Shown: piece by piece, positions 52,801 through 60,232 of the stretch
How positions within the stretch are numbered: position 1 is the first letter of the stretch
How the letters are laid out: the number at the start of each line of letters is the position of its first letter
NCBI GenBank assembly: GCA_936440205.1
Contig: OW387135.1
Coordinates: 28,498,792 to 28,562,791 of the forward strand
Source of the DNA: Lepidonotus clava
Lineage: Eukaryota > Annelida > Polychaeta > Phyllodocida > Polynoidae
Direction of reading: 5' to 3'
DNA: 64,000 nucleotides
Notes under the pieces: generated by a model
Told to the model about the DNA's origin: nothing
Database searches by the model: none
What the model saw: only the letters and a program-made list of their open reading frames with translations
Position numbers and translations under genes: made by a program

Positions 52801-55800
52801 AGTATATTGAATTGAATTGAAAATTATTTATAGTGATAAAAACTTAACTTTATATCTAATATTTGAAGATGGAAGGTGATGAATTAGGCCCCAATAGATC
52901 CAAATCTGAGGATATCCTACAAGATATTTTTGGCATATATTTGATCTGTACTATAATGTGTTTTATTTACTCGTATATCCATTGTAACAAGCAGAATGGT
53001 TGCAAAATGTTTATGATTTTTAAATTGGTAGATGAATATGAATGTTCCTGTGATGAGCTCTATCTAAATAGCTTTTGATATCCTTACTAAATCTTTCAAC
53101 TGAAACTCCTCTAGCATAATAATATCATTATTAGATGAAAAGATTAAACCAATGCAGCAAATCCTTATTATGATTATGAATCAAATGACCATGGCACACT
53201 GCCACCTTGACACCTCATACAGAGAGTTATCAGTGCACTGTAGCTACCACTTGGTCCAGCCCTGACTAGTCATGCTGCACCAGTAGAAACTACCAGATTA
53301 TTTTTAGCATAGAGTTCATAGTAATCTTATACTACCAGGATATAGTTAATGACCTAGATAGCAGAGTCACATAACATGGACTATCATTTCTGGCATAGAG
53401 GGTGATTCACCACAGAGTGTGACTAGGGTGGGAACATCTCATTGGTAATCGATTTCAAAATGTAAAGGAAGCATGCATTTAGTGCATCACATCATGGTCA
53501 TTCACACTGCTATTAAAGACCTAGCAAACACACTACATTTAGACAACGTTTTGCAACGTTACCTTTTCACAACATTCAATGAAAAACGTGGTAGAAACGT
53601 TGCAACGTATCTCACAACATTATATTGAAACATATTTACAACATTTCAAAATAATGTTGTGACAATGTCATTTCCACAATGTTGTGTCAACGTTACTTTC
53701 AGAACATTGTCACAATGTTGTGGGACAACATAAATTCAACATAGAGGTGGCACCACTGTATAAAAAGTACAACCTTTAGAAAAACATTTTTTATCTTATG
53801 CTGTTAAGGACAAGAATTTGGTATTTGTTTTAAAATTAAACTCATAGATAATGCATCCTAAGTGAGGGAATATTGCTTATGTCGATAAAGTGTTAATGCT
53901 ATGATATAGTATGATATACAGAGGGGTATATCTAAATAAAAGCTGAAGTAAAACACCTTTTCTGTACCATGTCAACAAGTACCCACTGATGTAGGTTCAG
54001 TATAAATAAAGAAATTAAAAAAAAAAATTTAAAAAAAAACAAAGTGCAACATTATAGCAATGTTGTAGCAATGTAAAATTGTTAGCTGGGGATCTAATCA
54101 TTTAAACACTTGTCATGCAATCTTACAACTTTCACTAAGTCTTTCATCTGTGTCTATGGTATGTACAGATGGACAGTGCCGTGGCTTTCAGTGTTTCTCG
54201 GGCAAGTGCCTTGCACCCTTTCTGCGACATGACAGTATTACTGACTGCCCTGGCCTCACCCAGGAGGATGAGTTTGACCAAAGCACAGGTGAGACAAGCT
54301 TCAAACTCATTTTAACATTTGTGTAAAATTGTTATTTTCCCTATATGTTGCATTTACAAAAAAGAAATCAATTGTCATTCCTTATTTCTAGTTCAGGTAG
54401 CTTGAATGACCTTGTACTTTATAAGGACAATATTATGATAATCAGATGAATAACTCATGTATTCGTTTTACCAAAACTGGATTGGTCTTTCCAATATGGT
54501 ATGCCAGTACCTATGCTTTCAAGAGATATTAAGTCCTATAATATTTTCTTATAAATTATAAATATAATGATATAACTTAGTGATATCTTCTTATATATAT
54601 ATATACTTATATATATTTATTTATATATTTATATATATATATATAGTGAAGATAGCTTTTCAATGGCACCCAGTAATTTTTTGCAAAATGTATTCACTAT
54701 ATCAATTCCATGTTTTTCTTCCTAAATATTTTAGAGCTAAACACATTTTATGACGTGCTAGCAGGTGAGAGCACTGCCATTGAGAAAAATGTGACAATAT
54801 CCCACTGTCCAGACACAGACTACACCCAGTGTAAACCAGGCTATGATGCCTGCTTCCAGCGTTCTCAAACCTGTGTCTATGACTCACGACTGGCCAATGA
54901 CAAGGACCATTTCTATGTTCCAGCCTACTGTAGGGAAGGAAGTCACCTTCGTCATTCATGTGGTATTTATAGCATGCTTTTTTATTTACCCCTAATGTGT
55001 AAAGGATCTTAGATACTGCCCTCATAATTTTATATTTGCTAAATATTGTGTTCTCTTTCAATTGTATTTGATGCTAATTCTGAGACCTGTGTGTTTGTGA
55101 ACACTGAAAACCACCCTGTGGGATACGACACAATGTGATAATAGGAGTTATAATAGGAGTGAGTAAACAATGTCTAACGGGCAGTAATGTGCTGCAAGAA
55201 TGTATCTCAAATAGTTTCGTAGTCAGGGACTCACAAATATAGTCGTCAAACTATTTTAGAGAAAAATGATGGGAAATGGATGATGTGATCTAGTTCCCTG
55301 AAAATTCCATCCTCTACAGTATAAGATGTTTTATAATTTAATTCACATCTTATTTTCTTTATTTCACTAGCTGAGGTTGATAGGCATAATCATTCCCCCA
55401 TGTATGATAACCATCTTTGACTTCAGATTGCATAATCCTTGTCTACATATATGTATCTAATATTGTAATTGTTATAATGATCTACTTCAGAGTTGATAAG
55501 TGTTCATTTGAAAAAAGGCTTGTGTCTTACTGGCTTCAGGTAAACTTGAGTGTCCTGGACTGTTTAAGTGTCTATCATCATATTGTGTGCCCTACAGTAA
55601 GGTGTGTGATGGACAGAAGGACTGTCCCAATGGGGAAGATGAGATCATGTGTGCCAATTACACCTGCCCAGGTAGGTTTTTCAACTAGTAATAGAACTTC
55701 ATTACTTGTTTTTTATCCATTTCATTGCTGCAATACATTGTCCAGGCTGCTCTTGCTGTTTTCTAAGCATATTTAAAAGAGATTTTTGCTGAGTGGAATG

Positions 55801-58800
55801 GTTATGTATTGAACTACAGAACATAAATTCAAAGAGGACCAGGTAAGCCCAGGAGGGTAATTTTGTTAAACACAAGTGTAGTACCTTAGCTATTGCAAGT
55901 CACTTATCCAAACACAGCAGGTGGCAGCATCTCTCCTTTCCTTCTAGACATCCAATTTATACAGAGAAGTTGTGACATAACAGAACAGTTCTGCAGCTAT
56001 ACTGTTTTTAGTCAGTCTGTTACTTGGTAAAAATGTTTTTTCAAAACGGTCATTGTTATATGTGACATAATCGAGTGACATAAGGAATGATTTCAGTGTT
56101 ATGAAACAATAACTAATATCTAATTTTAAATTCATAAGTATTGTATTTCTCGTAAATATGTAGTGCTGGCTCAAAGCATCTGACATGTATATCCTGGTGA
56201 TAACCTCAGGCAACTAGTATGTATTTGCTGGTGATTTCTCTGAGCACCTTATCATGTGAAAGGGCTAAGTATGGTTGAATTTGACAAAAGGAAAATGACT
56301 TGTTTCAGGTCTTTTGAGATGCAAGCAAGAATCCTTTTGTCTGCCACACAATAAGCTGTGTGATGGACAGGTTGACTGTCCAAAGTATGGAGAAGATGAA
56401 AAATACTGCAGCCTTATAGGTACATACAGTTTTGTAATTCAATATTCATAGTGGTAATATTTATAATGAAAATGTAATGAAGACAATCATAGACCATTGT
56501 GTTAGATTACGATGCAATGCATCCTATAAATGCAGAAAGAGACCAATGATTTTTTACAGACCTAGTAACACTTTGCAATATATTCCTATGGTAAATTAAT
56601 TAAAAAGCACATGCAATAAATCATACCCACTCTGCTATTTCTAAACTTTCAGATGTACTGTGTGAGTCTACTTGTAACTGCATAGGCAATACTGCAATTT
56701 GTTCAAACATGAGTGTCTCATCAATGCCCACTGAAATGATAAAAACAAGAACTCTACGCTCATTGGTCCTGTCCTACAACCCTGATTTATCAATCACAAA
56801 TTACTCATTTCTTGGACTGCACTGGCTTGGGAAACTTGACCTCAGTTACAGTTCCCTGACAGAGCTCCCAAAAGAAACTTTTGTGGACCTCAAGAACCTC
56901 CAGGAATTGGACCTCAGTAAAAATGCACTTCGAAAAATAGATTCAGAAGTGTTCAAGGGACTCATTTCATTATATTTGCTTAACCTTGACCACAACAACC
57001 TTGTATATATTGACAGATTTACATTCACATATCTGTCATCAATAAGACATCTCATCATTACACGCAACATACTAACTGATGTCACTCAAGATGCTTTTGA
57101 TCAGGCTCAAACCCTTACCAACCTCAATTCAGATGCATTTAGGTTCTGCTGCATAGCGAAACATGTTGAAAACTGTACTCCTGAACCAGATGAATTCTCC
57201 TCTTGTGAGGATCTCATGGCTAATGGTGCGCTGCAGATAAGTATTTGGATACTTGGCTTCTTTGCCTTCGCAGGAAATATATTTGTTGTTGTATGGCGAG
57301 TTAAAACAGACAGATCCAAAGTATCCTCTTTCTTCATCATCAATCTCGGCTGTTCAGATTTCCTCATGGGGGTCTACATGTTGATCATTGCCAGTGTTGA
57401 TGCTTACTACAGAGGCCAATACATTGTTTATGCAGAGAAATGGAGATCTAGTGCACTTTGTCAATTTGCTGGGATCTTAGCAATGACGTCAAGCGAACTT
57501 TCGGTGTTCACACTGACAGTTATCACAGGTGATAGAATATTTGCGATTTTATTCCCTCTCAAAAAGGGAAACTTTAGACTGGTGCATGCACGCTTCATTG
57601 TCCTTGGAGGCTGGATCGTTTGCATCTTCTTGAGCATTTTACCTGCTCTTGGTATTCCCTATTTTGGCAATGCATTCTTTGGAAAAACTGGTAAGATCGA
57701 TTAGAGAAATATAACTTGATATTAGTTTTGTAACAAATAAATATTGAAGATTACAAAAATAATGGTCAAACCTAAATTGAATTATAGAAAGATTTTTCAA
57801 TATTGTATCAATCTCTAAGAACTGGAAGAATGATAAAATGGTACATTACACTATATTTTATTGTAGGGGTTTGTCTGCCATTTCAAATGAATAATGAAGA
57901 AGGTCCTGGATGGGAATATTCTGTATTCATATTCCTTGTGGTTAATTTCATCTCTTTCCTCTTCATTTTCTTTGGGTGAGTAGCTAATCTCTTAAATGGA
58001 TTCATGAGTTCAAGTTATGGAAATCCAAATGTTGTAATCTTTAAGTTGAAAAGCACATCATTAGACTGAAGTAAAACTGAAACTTCATGTGTGGCATGAG
58101 AAATTTAACATAATAGAAACAATAGTGCAGCATTTGATTTTTATTCAAAGATTACACCCTATCTTCAGGTATGTGGCAATCTTCATGTCAGTGAAGTCAT
58201 CAGCAGAAAAGATGGGAGATAAGTCAACCTCAGCTACAAATGAGTTAGCACTTGCTAAAAAACTTATGCTGATTGTTGTCACAGATTTTCTTTGCTGGGT
58301 ATGCTCACTTTAGTTTTATGATATCAAGCCTACAGTATGAACAGATTAAGAGCATTTTGTCCAAATACGTTCTGAAAATTGTAAGAGCTTTCATCAATTA
58401 TTATTACAGAATTTTAGAAAACTTATCACCTTTGTTGTTTTCTATTACCTTTATCTAACAAACTATATGGTAGTTATTTCTAGTGTGATTCATCCATAAA
58501 ATCATTAACATAAATATCCCTTCTGTAGGTCCCCATCATATTGATTGGCTTTGCAAGTCTTGGAGGCGTAGGAATCCCTGCCCAAGTTTCAGCATGGGTG
58601 GCAGTTTTCGTTTTACCACTGAACTCTGCCGTCAATCCCATTCTCTACACAATGTCTGCCATAGACTGTTCAAGGTAATTTTTCAATTGTATTATGTAAA
58701 GTAGTTTTCATATTGCATGAGTAACATCAGAGTTTTAAAATTGAATACTAGAATATTCTTTTTCAAATTCTAAATAATTCGTTTTAAAAGTAGTTGTCTT

Positions 58801-59367
58801 TCATTTAAACCGATCAATCCCAGGGAGAATTATCTCAGTCACTAAAGCCCAGTTCAACCAGTTTTGATATTGTGATGATAGGTAAGGATGTTCGGCAACC
58901 AACCATTCAAAAATCATTGGTCATTGTTTGGAAAATGATTTAGTGGAAATATAAAATTGGTAAACTGTAAACAACTACAAACAGCTGTAAAAACTACACT
59001 TCATAGAATTCTCAGAGTGACTGTAGGCAAAGATTTTCTCACAAGCATATAATCTGCCGCTCTTTTTTTATCAACCTTTTGGTCTATTGTTGTAGATTTC
59101 TGTGCAATTAGATACTTTCTTTTGTTATTTGCATACTTTTGAATAGCCTCTTGAATCATTTGCTTGAAGCCAGATTGGCCTTACAAGTGTTAGGGTACAT
59201 ATATCAATTAATCAAAAAAAACTTTTGCCTCATCTTTTACATTCAGGGGGAAGAAAAAGAAAAAGAAACTACCTGCAATTTCTGGAACTTCTGCAGCAAA
59301 GACAGCTGTTACAAGTGTCAAAAATAATGGAACAGTGACGGAAAATAAGCAAATAAACAAAATGTAA
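22783..59367 (+). CDS. Giant mosaic receptor: SMB-CTLD-EGF-CUBx5-CTLDx2-LDLa-LRR-7TM GPCR
   Basis: Thirty-six exons joined by reading splice sites give one open frame of 2,144 residues. Exons: 22783-22885, 23498-23647, 24221-24442, 25207-25434, 25721-25843, 26498-26651, 27893-28030, 28359-28456, 28811-28990, 32661-32852, 33695-33888, 34313-34478, 37406-37561, 38826-38969, 40026-40181, 40614-40832, 41557-41660, 42055-42175, 43191-43387, 45234-45358, 45858-46093, 46393-46467, 46715-47055, 47440-47557, 49857-49979, 51525-51638, 51841-51963, 54169-54288, 54735-54962, 55540-55671, 56309-56419, 56653-57690, 57867-57975, 58169-58298, 58529-58674, 59247-59367. All introns are GT-AG and 25 of 35 are phase 1, typical of shuffled extracellular modules. 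The LDLa/LRR/7TM half belongs with relaxin-receptor-like and GRL101-like (type C LGR) receptors. The N-terminal 1,300 residues are unlike the members I know. It should sit in the plasma membrane with a 1,820-residue ectodomain and signal through G proteins. The ligand is unknown. No stop or frameshift was found. Exon skipping or extra exons cannot be excluded. Confidence 0.88.
23498..23647 (+). CDS. Receptor exon 2: somatomedin B domain
   Basis: Residues 35-84. Eight cysteines have somatomedin B spacing: CAERC, then CYC, NANC, GNCC and ICR (residues 49-83). In vitronectin and the NPP enzymes this small disulfide knot binds proteins such as PAI-1. Here it is the outermost module. The acceptor at 23,496-23,497 is chosen because it alone keeps the frame, giving Gly at the junction. 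Both borders are phase 1. Confidence 0.88.
24221..25434 (+). CDS. Receptor exons 3-4: C-type lectin domain 1
   Basis: Residues 85-234 from exons 24,221-24,442 and 25,207-25,434. The fold is clear: [45 protein letters not shown] and GYVCE. The four cysteines match the canonical two disulfides. QPD occupies the calcium and sugar-binding motif position and is associated with galactose-type binding. The usual WND strand reads WLD, so one calcium ligand may be missing and sugar binding is uncertain. Confidence 0.88.
24864..25039. mobile_element. Inverted-repeat MITE in intron 3
   Basis: The ends are inverted copies: AGGGGCCTTCCATTTAGTAT on the left and the complement of AGGGGCCTTCCATTAAGTAT on the right, about 25 bp with few mismatches. 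The interior has facing C-rich and AT-rich blocks and no coding capacity. Confidence 0.75.
25721..25843 (+). CDS. Receptor exon 5: EGF-like domain
   Basis: Residues 235-275. Six cysteines in EGF spacing: [23 protein letters not shown]. The consensus for a calcium-binding EGF (leading DxxE) is absent. It is a single phase 1-1 exon, an easily shuffled unit. Confidence 0.88.
26150..26412. mobile_element. Decayed element ending TGGCTGGGATA, copy 1
   Basis: The right part (about 26,275-26,412) aligns in the same orientation with 52,425-52,558: AACATTCT, GAGGT/AGGTCTCAACCT, TAGTAAGTAACA, GGTTGCG and the terminal GGCTGGGATA. The left end is not clear. It lies in intron 5. Confidence 0.6.
26498..28456 (+). 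CDS. Receptor exons 6-8: CUB domain 1
   Basis: Residues 276-405 from exons 26,498-26,651, 27,893-28,030 and 28,359-28,456. Classic four-cysteine [43 protein letters not shown] and SCGM, ending [10 protein letters not shown]. It begins and ends at phase 1 introns, with phase 2 introns inside. CUB domains usually bind proteins, often through calcium; partners here are unknown. Confidence 0.88.
27402..27692. mobile_element. Inverted-repeat MITE in intron 6
   Basis: The ends are CTGGGTTCGCGCTAA and TTAGCGCGATCCCAG, inverted with one mismatch. ACAAT occurs directly on both sides (27,397-27,401 and 27,693-27,697) as a likely target duplication. The interior repeats CGCC/GGCGA phrases near the ends. 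No coding capacity. Confidence 0.75.
28811..32852 (+). CDS. Receptor exons 9-10: CUB domain 2
   Basis: Residues 406-529 from exons 28,811-28,990 and 32,661-32,852. The pattern [48 protein letters not shown] and ILLQLQGG is a CUB fold. An additional cysteine pair lies at the N-terminal edge. The intron between the two halves is 3.7 kb and holds a LINE fragment and two tandem repeats, but both splice sites are intact. Confidence 0.85.
29042..30191 (+). mobile_element. 5'-truncated LINE with poly-A tail in intron 9
   Basis: Two frames (29,042-29,386 and 29,383-29,640) read as the C-terminal part of a non-LTR reverse transcriptase: [47 protein letters not shown], then [10 protein letters not shown] and [13 protein letters not shown] after a stop. 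One frameshift and one stop separate the pieces. It ends in about 14 A residues at 30,178-30,191. The polymerase motifs are missing through 5' truncation. It is a CR1/Jockey-type element distinct from the one at 61.5-63.7 kb. Confidence 0.75.
30521..30628. repeat. 21-bp minisatellite in intron 9
   Basis: About five units of TTTTCCACTTTCGGCTGC plus three variable bases. The 21-bp period keeps a minus-strand frame open with repeats of AAESGKS, but nothing suggests it is translated. Confidence 0.8.
31503..31694. repeat. 93-bp tandem duplication in intron 9
   Basis: Two copies (31,503-31,595 and 31,596-31,688) start ATGCCAGCTCTTTTAGAAAG and differ at only a few bases, followed by the first bases of a third. 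The high similarity suggests recent duplication. Confidence 0.85.
33695..34478 (+). CDS. Receptor exons 11-12: CUB-like domain 3 without cysteines
   Basis: Residues 530-649 from exons 33,695-33,888 and 34,313-34,478. Length and position fit a CUB: an aromatic-rich strand ([18 protein letters not shown]), the [11 protein letters not shown] segment where CUB domains read V-Y-D-G, and [10 protein letters not shown] at the end. No cysteine occurs, so both usual disulfides are absent. Identification rests on context and the DG motif. Confidence 0.7.
35681..35823. mobile_element. G-rich short element copy in intron 12
   Basis: It starts CAGCGGACCTAGACTTG, has TTTACATCAACAAAATTGAAA in the middle and ends GCGCGTGCCCCATGCCGCC. 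It matches 38,340-38,525 along most of its length. Confidence 0.6.
36064..36183. repeat. Long hairpin, arms about 55 bp, loop about 10 nt
   Basis: The left arm 36,064-36,119 and right arm 36,130-36,183 are near-perfect inverted copies sharing GGCCATAGGCTGCCTG and TTTTTTTCGGCCATA. A phrase ATACTTTTGGGTATAA occurs directly at both outer sides (about 36,029 and 36,217). It lies in intron 12 of the receptor. Confidence 0.85.
37406..40181 (+). CDS. Receptor exons 13-15: CUB domain 4
   Basis: Residues 650-801 from exons 37,406-37,561, 38,826-38,969 and 40,026-40,181. [49 protein letters not shown] and LEVYFYSD give the CUB order with four main cysteines. A longer than usual first loop precedes YCKW. 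All exon borders are phase 1. Confidence 0.8.
38340..38525. mobile_element. G-rich short element copy in intron 13
   Basis: CAGGGGCAGATTCAAGAATTTT at the left and CTCTAAATCCGTCCCTG at the right are inverted, with poly-G next to each and TTTACATTAAAAAAATCA between. The best copy for defining the family ends (CAGGGRCGGATT...). Confidence 0.7.
40614..42175 (+). CDS. Receptor exons 16-18: CUB domain 5
   Basis: Residues 802-949 from exons 40,614-40,832, 41,557-41,660 and 42,055-42,175. [46 protein letters not shown] and LKLCGD follow the CUB pattern, closing with [11 protein letters not shown]. The phase 0 intron inside it is at the same relative place as in CUB 3, which hints at common descent. 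Confidence 0.78.
43191..46093 (+). CDS. Receptor exons 19-21: C-type lectin domain 2
   Basis: Residues 950-1135 from exons 43,191-43,387, 45,234-45,358 and 45,858-46,093. [16 protein letters not shown] is the extra N-terminal disulfide of long-form lectin domains. [42 protein letters not shown] and AGLICEKP follow. The EPN/QPD position reads YADWYQP, so calcium-dependent sugar binding is unlikely; a protein ligand is more plausible. For exon 20 the donor GTAGGT at 45,359 is used rather than the nearby GTGTAG, because only it keeps the frame. Confidence 0.82.
43486..44687. mobile_element. 1.2-kb inverted-repeat element with seven internal motif copies
   Basis: The ends (43,486-43,508 and 44,664-44,687) are inverted copies of TTTATAGGGCCATTCTCCGG plus AAA, identical over 23 bp. 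Inside, GTACAGAACCAAGCTT or a close variant occurs seven times: forward at about 43,896, 44,075, 44,097 and 44,288; reverse at about 44,261, 44,451 and 44,472. There is no coding capacity. It sits in intron 19 of the receptor. Confidence 0.85.
46393..46467 (+). CDS. Receptor exon 22: short linker
   Basis: Residues 1136-1160, 25 residues, hydrophilic with no cysteine ([19 protein letters not shown]). It is phase 1-1, so skipping it would keep the frame; it is the best candidate for alternative splicing. Confidence 0.7.
46715..47557 (+). CDS. Receptor exons 23-24: C-type lectin domain 3
   Basis: Residues 1161-1313 from exons 46,715-47,055 and 47,440-47,557. [16 protein letters not shown] is the long-form start. 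[19 protein letters not shown] is the second helix region, and NIWLRAKG replaces the usual WIGL. The C-terminal half is diverged, with cysteines at TEPC and NSLC and no EPN/QPD or WND motif. Sugar binding is not expected. Confidence 0.78.
48110..49651. mobile_element. TTAA-flanked 1.5-kb non-autonomous element with motif array
   Basis: TTAA occurs on both sides (48,106-48,109 and 49,652-49,655), with inverted ends CCCTTTTACTG and the complement of CCCTTTCACCAC. The phrase AGATACGACCTTTTATTACT occurs forward at about 48,763, 48,997, 49,224 and 49,394, with a looser copy at 49,265 and inverted partners at about 48,815-48,833 and 49,045-49,056. It is in intron 24. The end sequence resembles the right end of the piggyBac element at 12,843. 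Confidence 0.78.
49422..49472. repeat. Perfect 21-bp hairpin inside the TTAA element
   Basis: 49,422-49,442 and 49,452-49,472 are exact inverted copies (GCAATTGTGCAACCTTGTAA plus T) with a 9-nt loop. It lies directly after the fourth AGATACGACC motif. Confidence 0.85.
49857..51963 (+). CDS. Receptor exons 25-27: LDLa repeats 1-3
   Basis: Residues 1314-1433, one repeat per exon (49,857-49,979; 51,525-51,638; 51,841-51,963). Repeat 1: [26 protein letters not shown]. Repeat 2: [26 protein letters not shown]. Repeat 3: [28 protein letters not shown]. Repeats 1 and 2 have the full set of acidic calcium ligands. Relaxin receptors need their single LDLa for activation; a chain of them is typical of GRL101-like receptors. 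All borders are phase 1. Confidence 0.9.
50310..50482. mobile_element. G-rich short element copy in intron 25
   Basis: ATGGCCGGATCCAGATGGGG on the left and CCCTGGATCCGGCAGTG on the right are inverted. Poly-G and poly-C tracts flank an AT-rich core with TTAATGGGAAACT. It shares its right half with 3,718-3,869. Confidence 0.65.
51410..51442. repeat. CCA/CAC microsatellite
   Basis: About eleven CCA-type triplets in intron 25, next to a decayed G-rich element fragment that starts near 51,270 (GGGGCAGATATAGGATTTC). Confidence 0.8.
52192..52558. mobile_element. Inverted-repeat element with TATCCCAGCCAG ends
   Basis: TATCCCAGCCAG on the left and CTGGCTGGGATA on the right are perfect inverted copies. 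The body carries repeated AACGTTCT and ATGTTATG phrases in both directions. The right third matches 26,275-26,412. It is in intron 27. Confidence 0.75.
53521..54090. mobile_element. AACGTT-rich element with CCTAGC/GCTGGG ends
   Basis: The left half is dense in ACAACGTT, TTGCAACGTT and CACAATGTTGTG in both directions. The right end, ATTGTTAGCTGGG, roughly mirrors the left start CTAGCAAACAC. An A-rich insert lies at about 54,000-54,045. It may be related to the TATCCCAGC elements, but the boundaries are approximate. Confidence 0.55.
54169..54962 (+). CDS. Receptor exons 28-29: degenerate LDLa 4 and cysteine-rich insert
   Basis: Residues 1434-1549. Exon 28 (54,169-54,288) reads [29 protein letters not shown]: LDLa-like, but the second and last cysteines and some calcium ligands are missing. 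Exon 29 (54,735-54,962) reads [35 protein letters not shown] and HSC. It is a larger cysteine module that I cannot assign firmly; an expanded LDLa is the simplest reading. NVT offers an N-glycosylation site. Confidence 0.75.
54592..54648. repeat. TA microsatellite in intron 28
   Basis: An imperfect (TA)n run with interspersed CTTA and TTTA. A shorter TA run is at 47,628-47,646. Confidence 0.85.
55540..56419 (+). CDS. Receptor exons 30-31: LDLa repeats 5-6
   Basis: Residues 1550-1630 (55,540-55,671; 56,309-56,419). [20 protein letters not shown] then [31 protein letters not shown] then [17 protein letters not shown]. Both keep the calcium-binding pattern. They are the repeats nearest the leucine-rich region, the position of the activating LDLa in relaxin receptors. 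Confidence 0.88.
56653..57690 (+). CDS. Receptor exon 32: LRR cap, five LRRs, hinge and TM1-TM4
   Basis: Residues 1631-1976 in one 1,038-bp exon. A cysteine cap ([14 protein letters not shown]) precedes five repeats of the LxxLxLxxNxL type (for example [19 protein letters not shown]), then a shortened last repeat and the LGR/relaxin-type hinge [10 protein letters not shown] with later cysteines ENC and SSC. Helix 1 is near 1824-1846, helix 2 near 1856-1879 ([14 protein letters not shown]), helix 3 near 1901-1921 followed by [12 protein letters not shown], and helix 4 near 1943-1965. DRI stands in place of DRY. Five repeats is about half the number usual in relaxin receptors. Confidence 0.92.
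57867..59367 (+). CDS. Receptor exons 33-36: TM5-TM7 and C-tail
   Basis: Residues 1977-2144 from exons 57,867-57,975, 58,169-58,298, 58,529-58,674 and 59,247-59,367. Helix 5 ([20 protein letters not shown]) is followed by loop 3 with [21 protein letters not shown]. Helix 6 has the FLCWVPI toggle motif and helix 7 NPILY (2092-2096). The last exon adds [14 protein letters not shown] and a 40-residue Ser/Thr-bearing tail that ends at TAA (59,365-59,367). The motifs for receptor activation are all present, so a working GPCR core is likely. Confidence 0.9.
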
Positions 59368-59657
59368 AATGTTTGAAGGACTGTATCCAAAAGCTGATAT
59401 GCTAGTTATGCATGAGAAATCCAGTTCTAATATCTGTCAAAGCTAGAAATTTAAAATGATTATGTTCTAATGATTATGTACATCATTATATAATTTCAAG
59501 AATCCTAATAATGTAATAATACACAGTTTTTCAAATGCACTCAACCTCACCAGGTTATGAAATGAATGAATCCTAATAATTGCCATGACTGGCCTCAGGC
59601 TGGAGCATTTGGGAAGACCATTTCTCCTTGCACCTTTCATAAAAATGATTCAGTCTT

Positions 59658-59663
59658 ATTAAA
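59658..59663 (+). terminator. Possible poly-A signal of the receptor gene
   Basis: ATTAAA lies 290 bases after the stop codon. No AATAAA was seen between the stop and the minisatellite, so this variant is the best candidate. It is weak evidence. Confidence 0.3.
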
Positions 59664-59715
59664 CTCTGCAGCAATACTGACAGACTTTGTTGTTTTTTAA
59701 AACATCTGCTAAAAC

Positions 59716-60163
59716 CTGGGACAACTACCCTGTGGACAACTACCCCTTAGGACTATTACCCCTAAGGACTATAACCCCCATAGGACAACTATCCCTGGGA
59801 CAACTACCCCTTAGGACAACTACCCTTTAGGACAATTACCCCTATGGGTAGGACAACTACCCTATAGGAAAACTATCTCTGTAGGACAATTACCCTCCCA
59901 GATAGAACAATTACCCCTTTAGGACAATTACTCCAACAAATAGGACAACTACCCCCAATGGTAGGACAACTACCCTATGATAAGACAACTACCCCCAATG
60001 GTAGGACAACTACCCCTATGATAAGACAACTACCCCTATGTTAGGACAACTACCCCCCTTGATAGGACAATTACCCTCATTGGTAGGACAACTATCCCCT
60101 GGATAGGACAATTACCCTCTTTAGTAGGACAACTAATCCTATGATAAGTTGACTACCCTCTTT
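59716..60163. repeat. Minisatellite array, GGACAACTACCCC orientation
   Basis: About twenty units of 15-23 bp carry GGACAACTACCCC with variable spacers (TTA, TATGATAA, CAATGGTA). Units differ by substitutions and spacer length. It is the left arm of a large inverted repeat; bases 60,164-60,232 form the unique centre. Confidence 0.9.
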
Positions 60164-60232
60164 CTCTGGACATCCATTGCAGCTCCCCACAGCCTTCCCC
60201 CTCCTTTGCTGAGCCCTAGACACCCAGGACAG

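Noticed and set aside
52863-53078. 71-residue open frame in intron 27
   Set aside because: No domain, no splice borders and no similarity to neighbouring modules.
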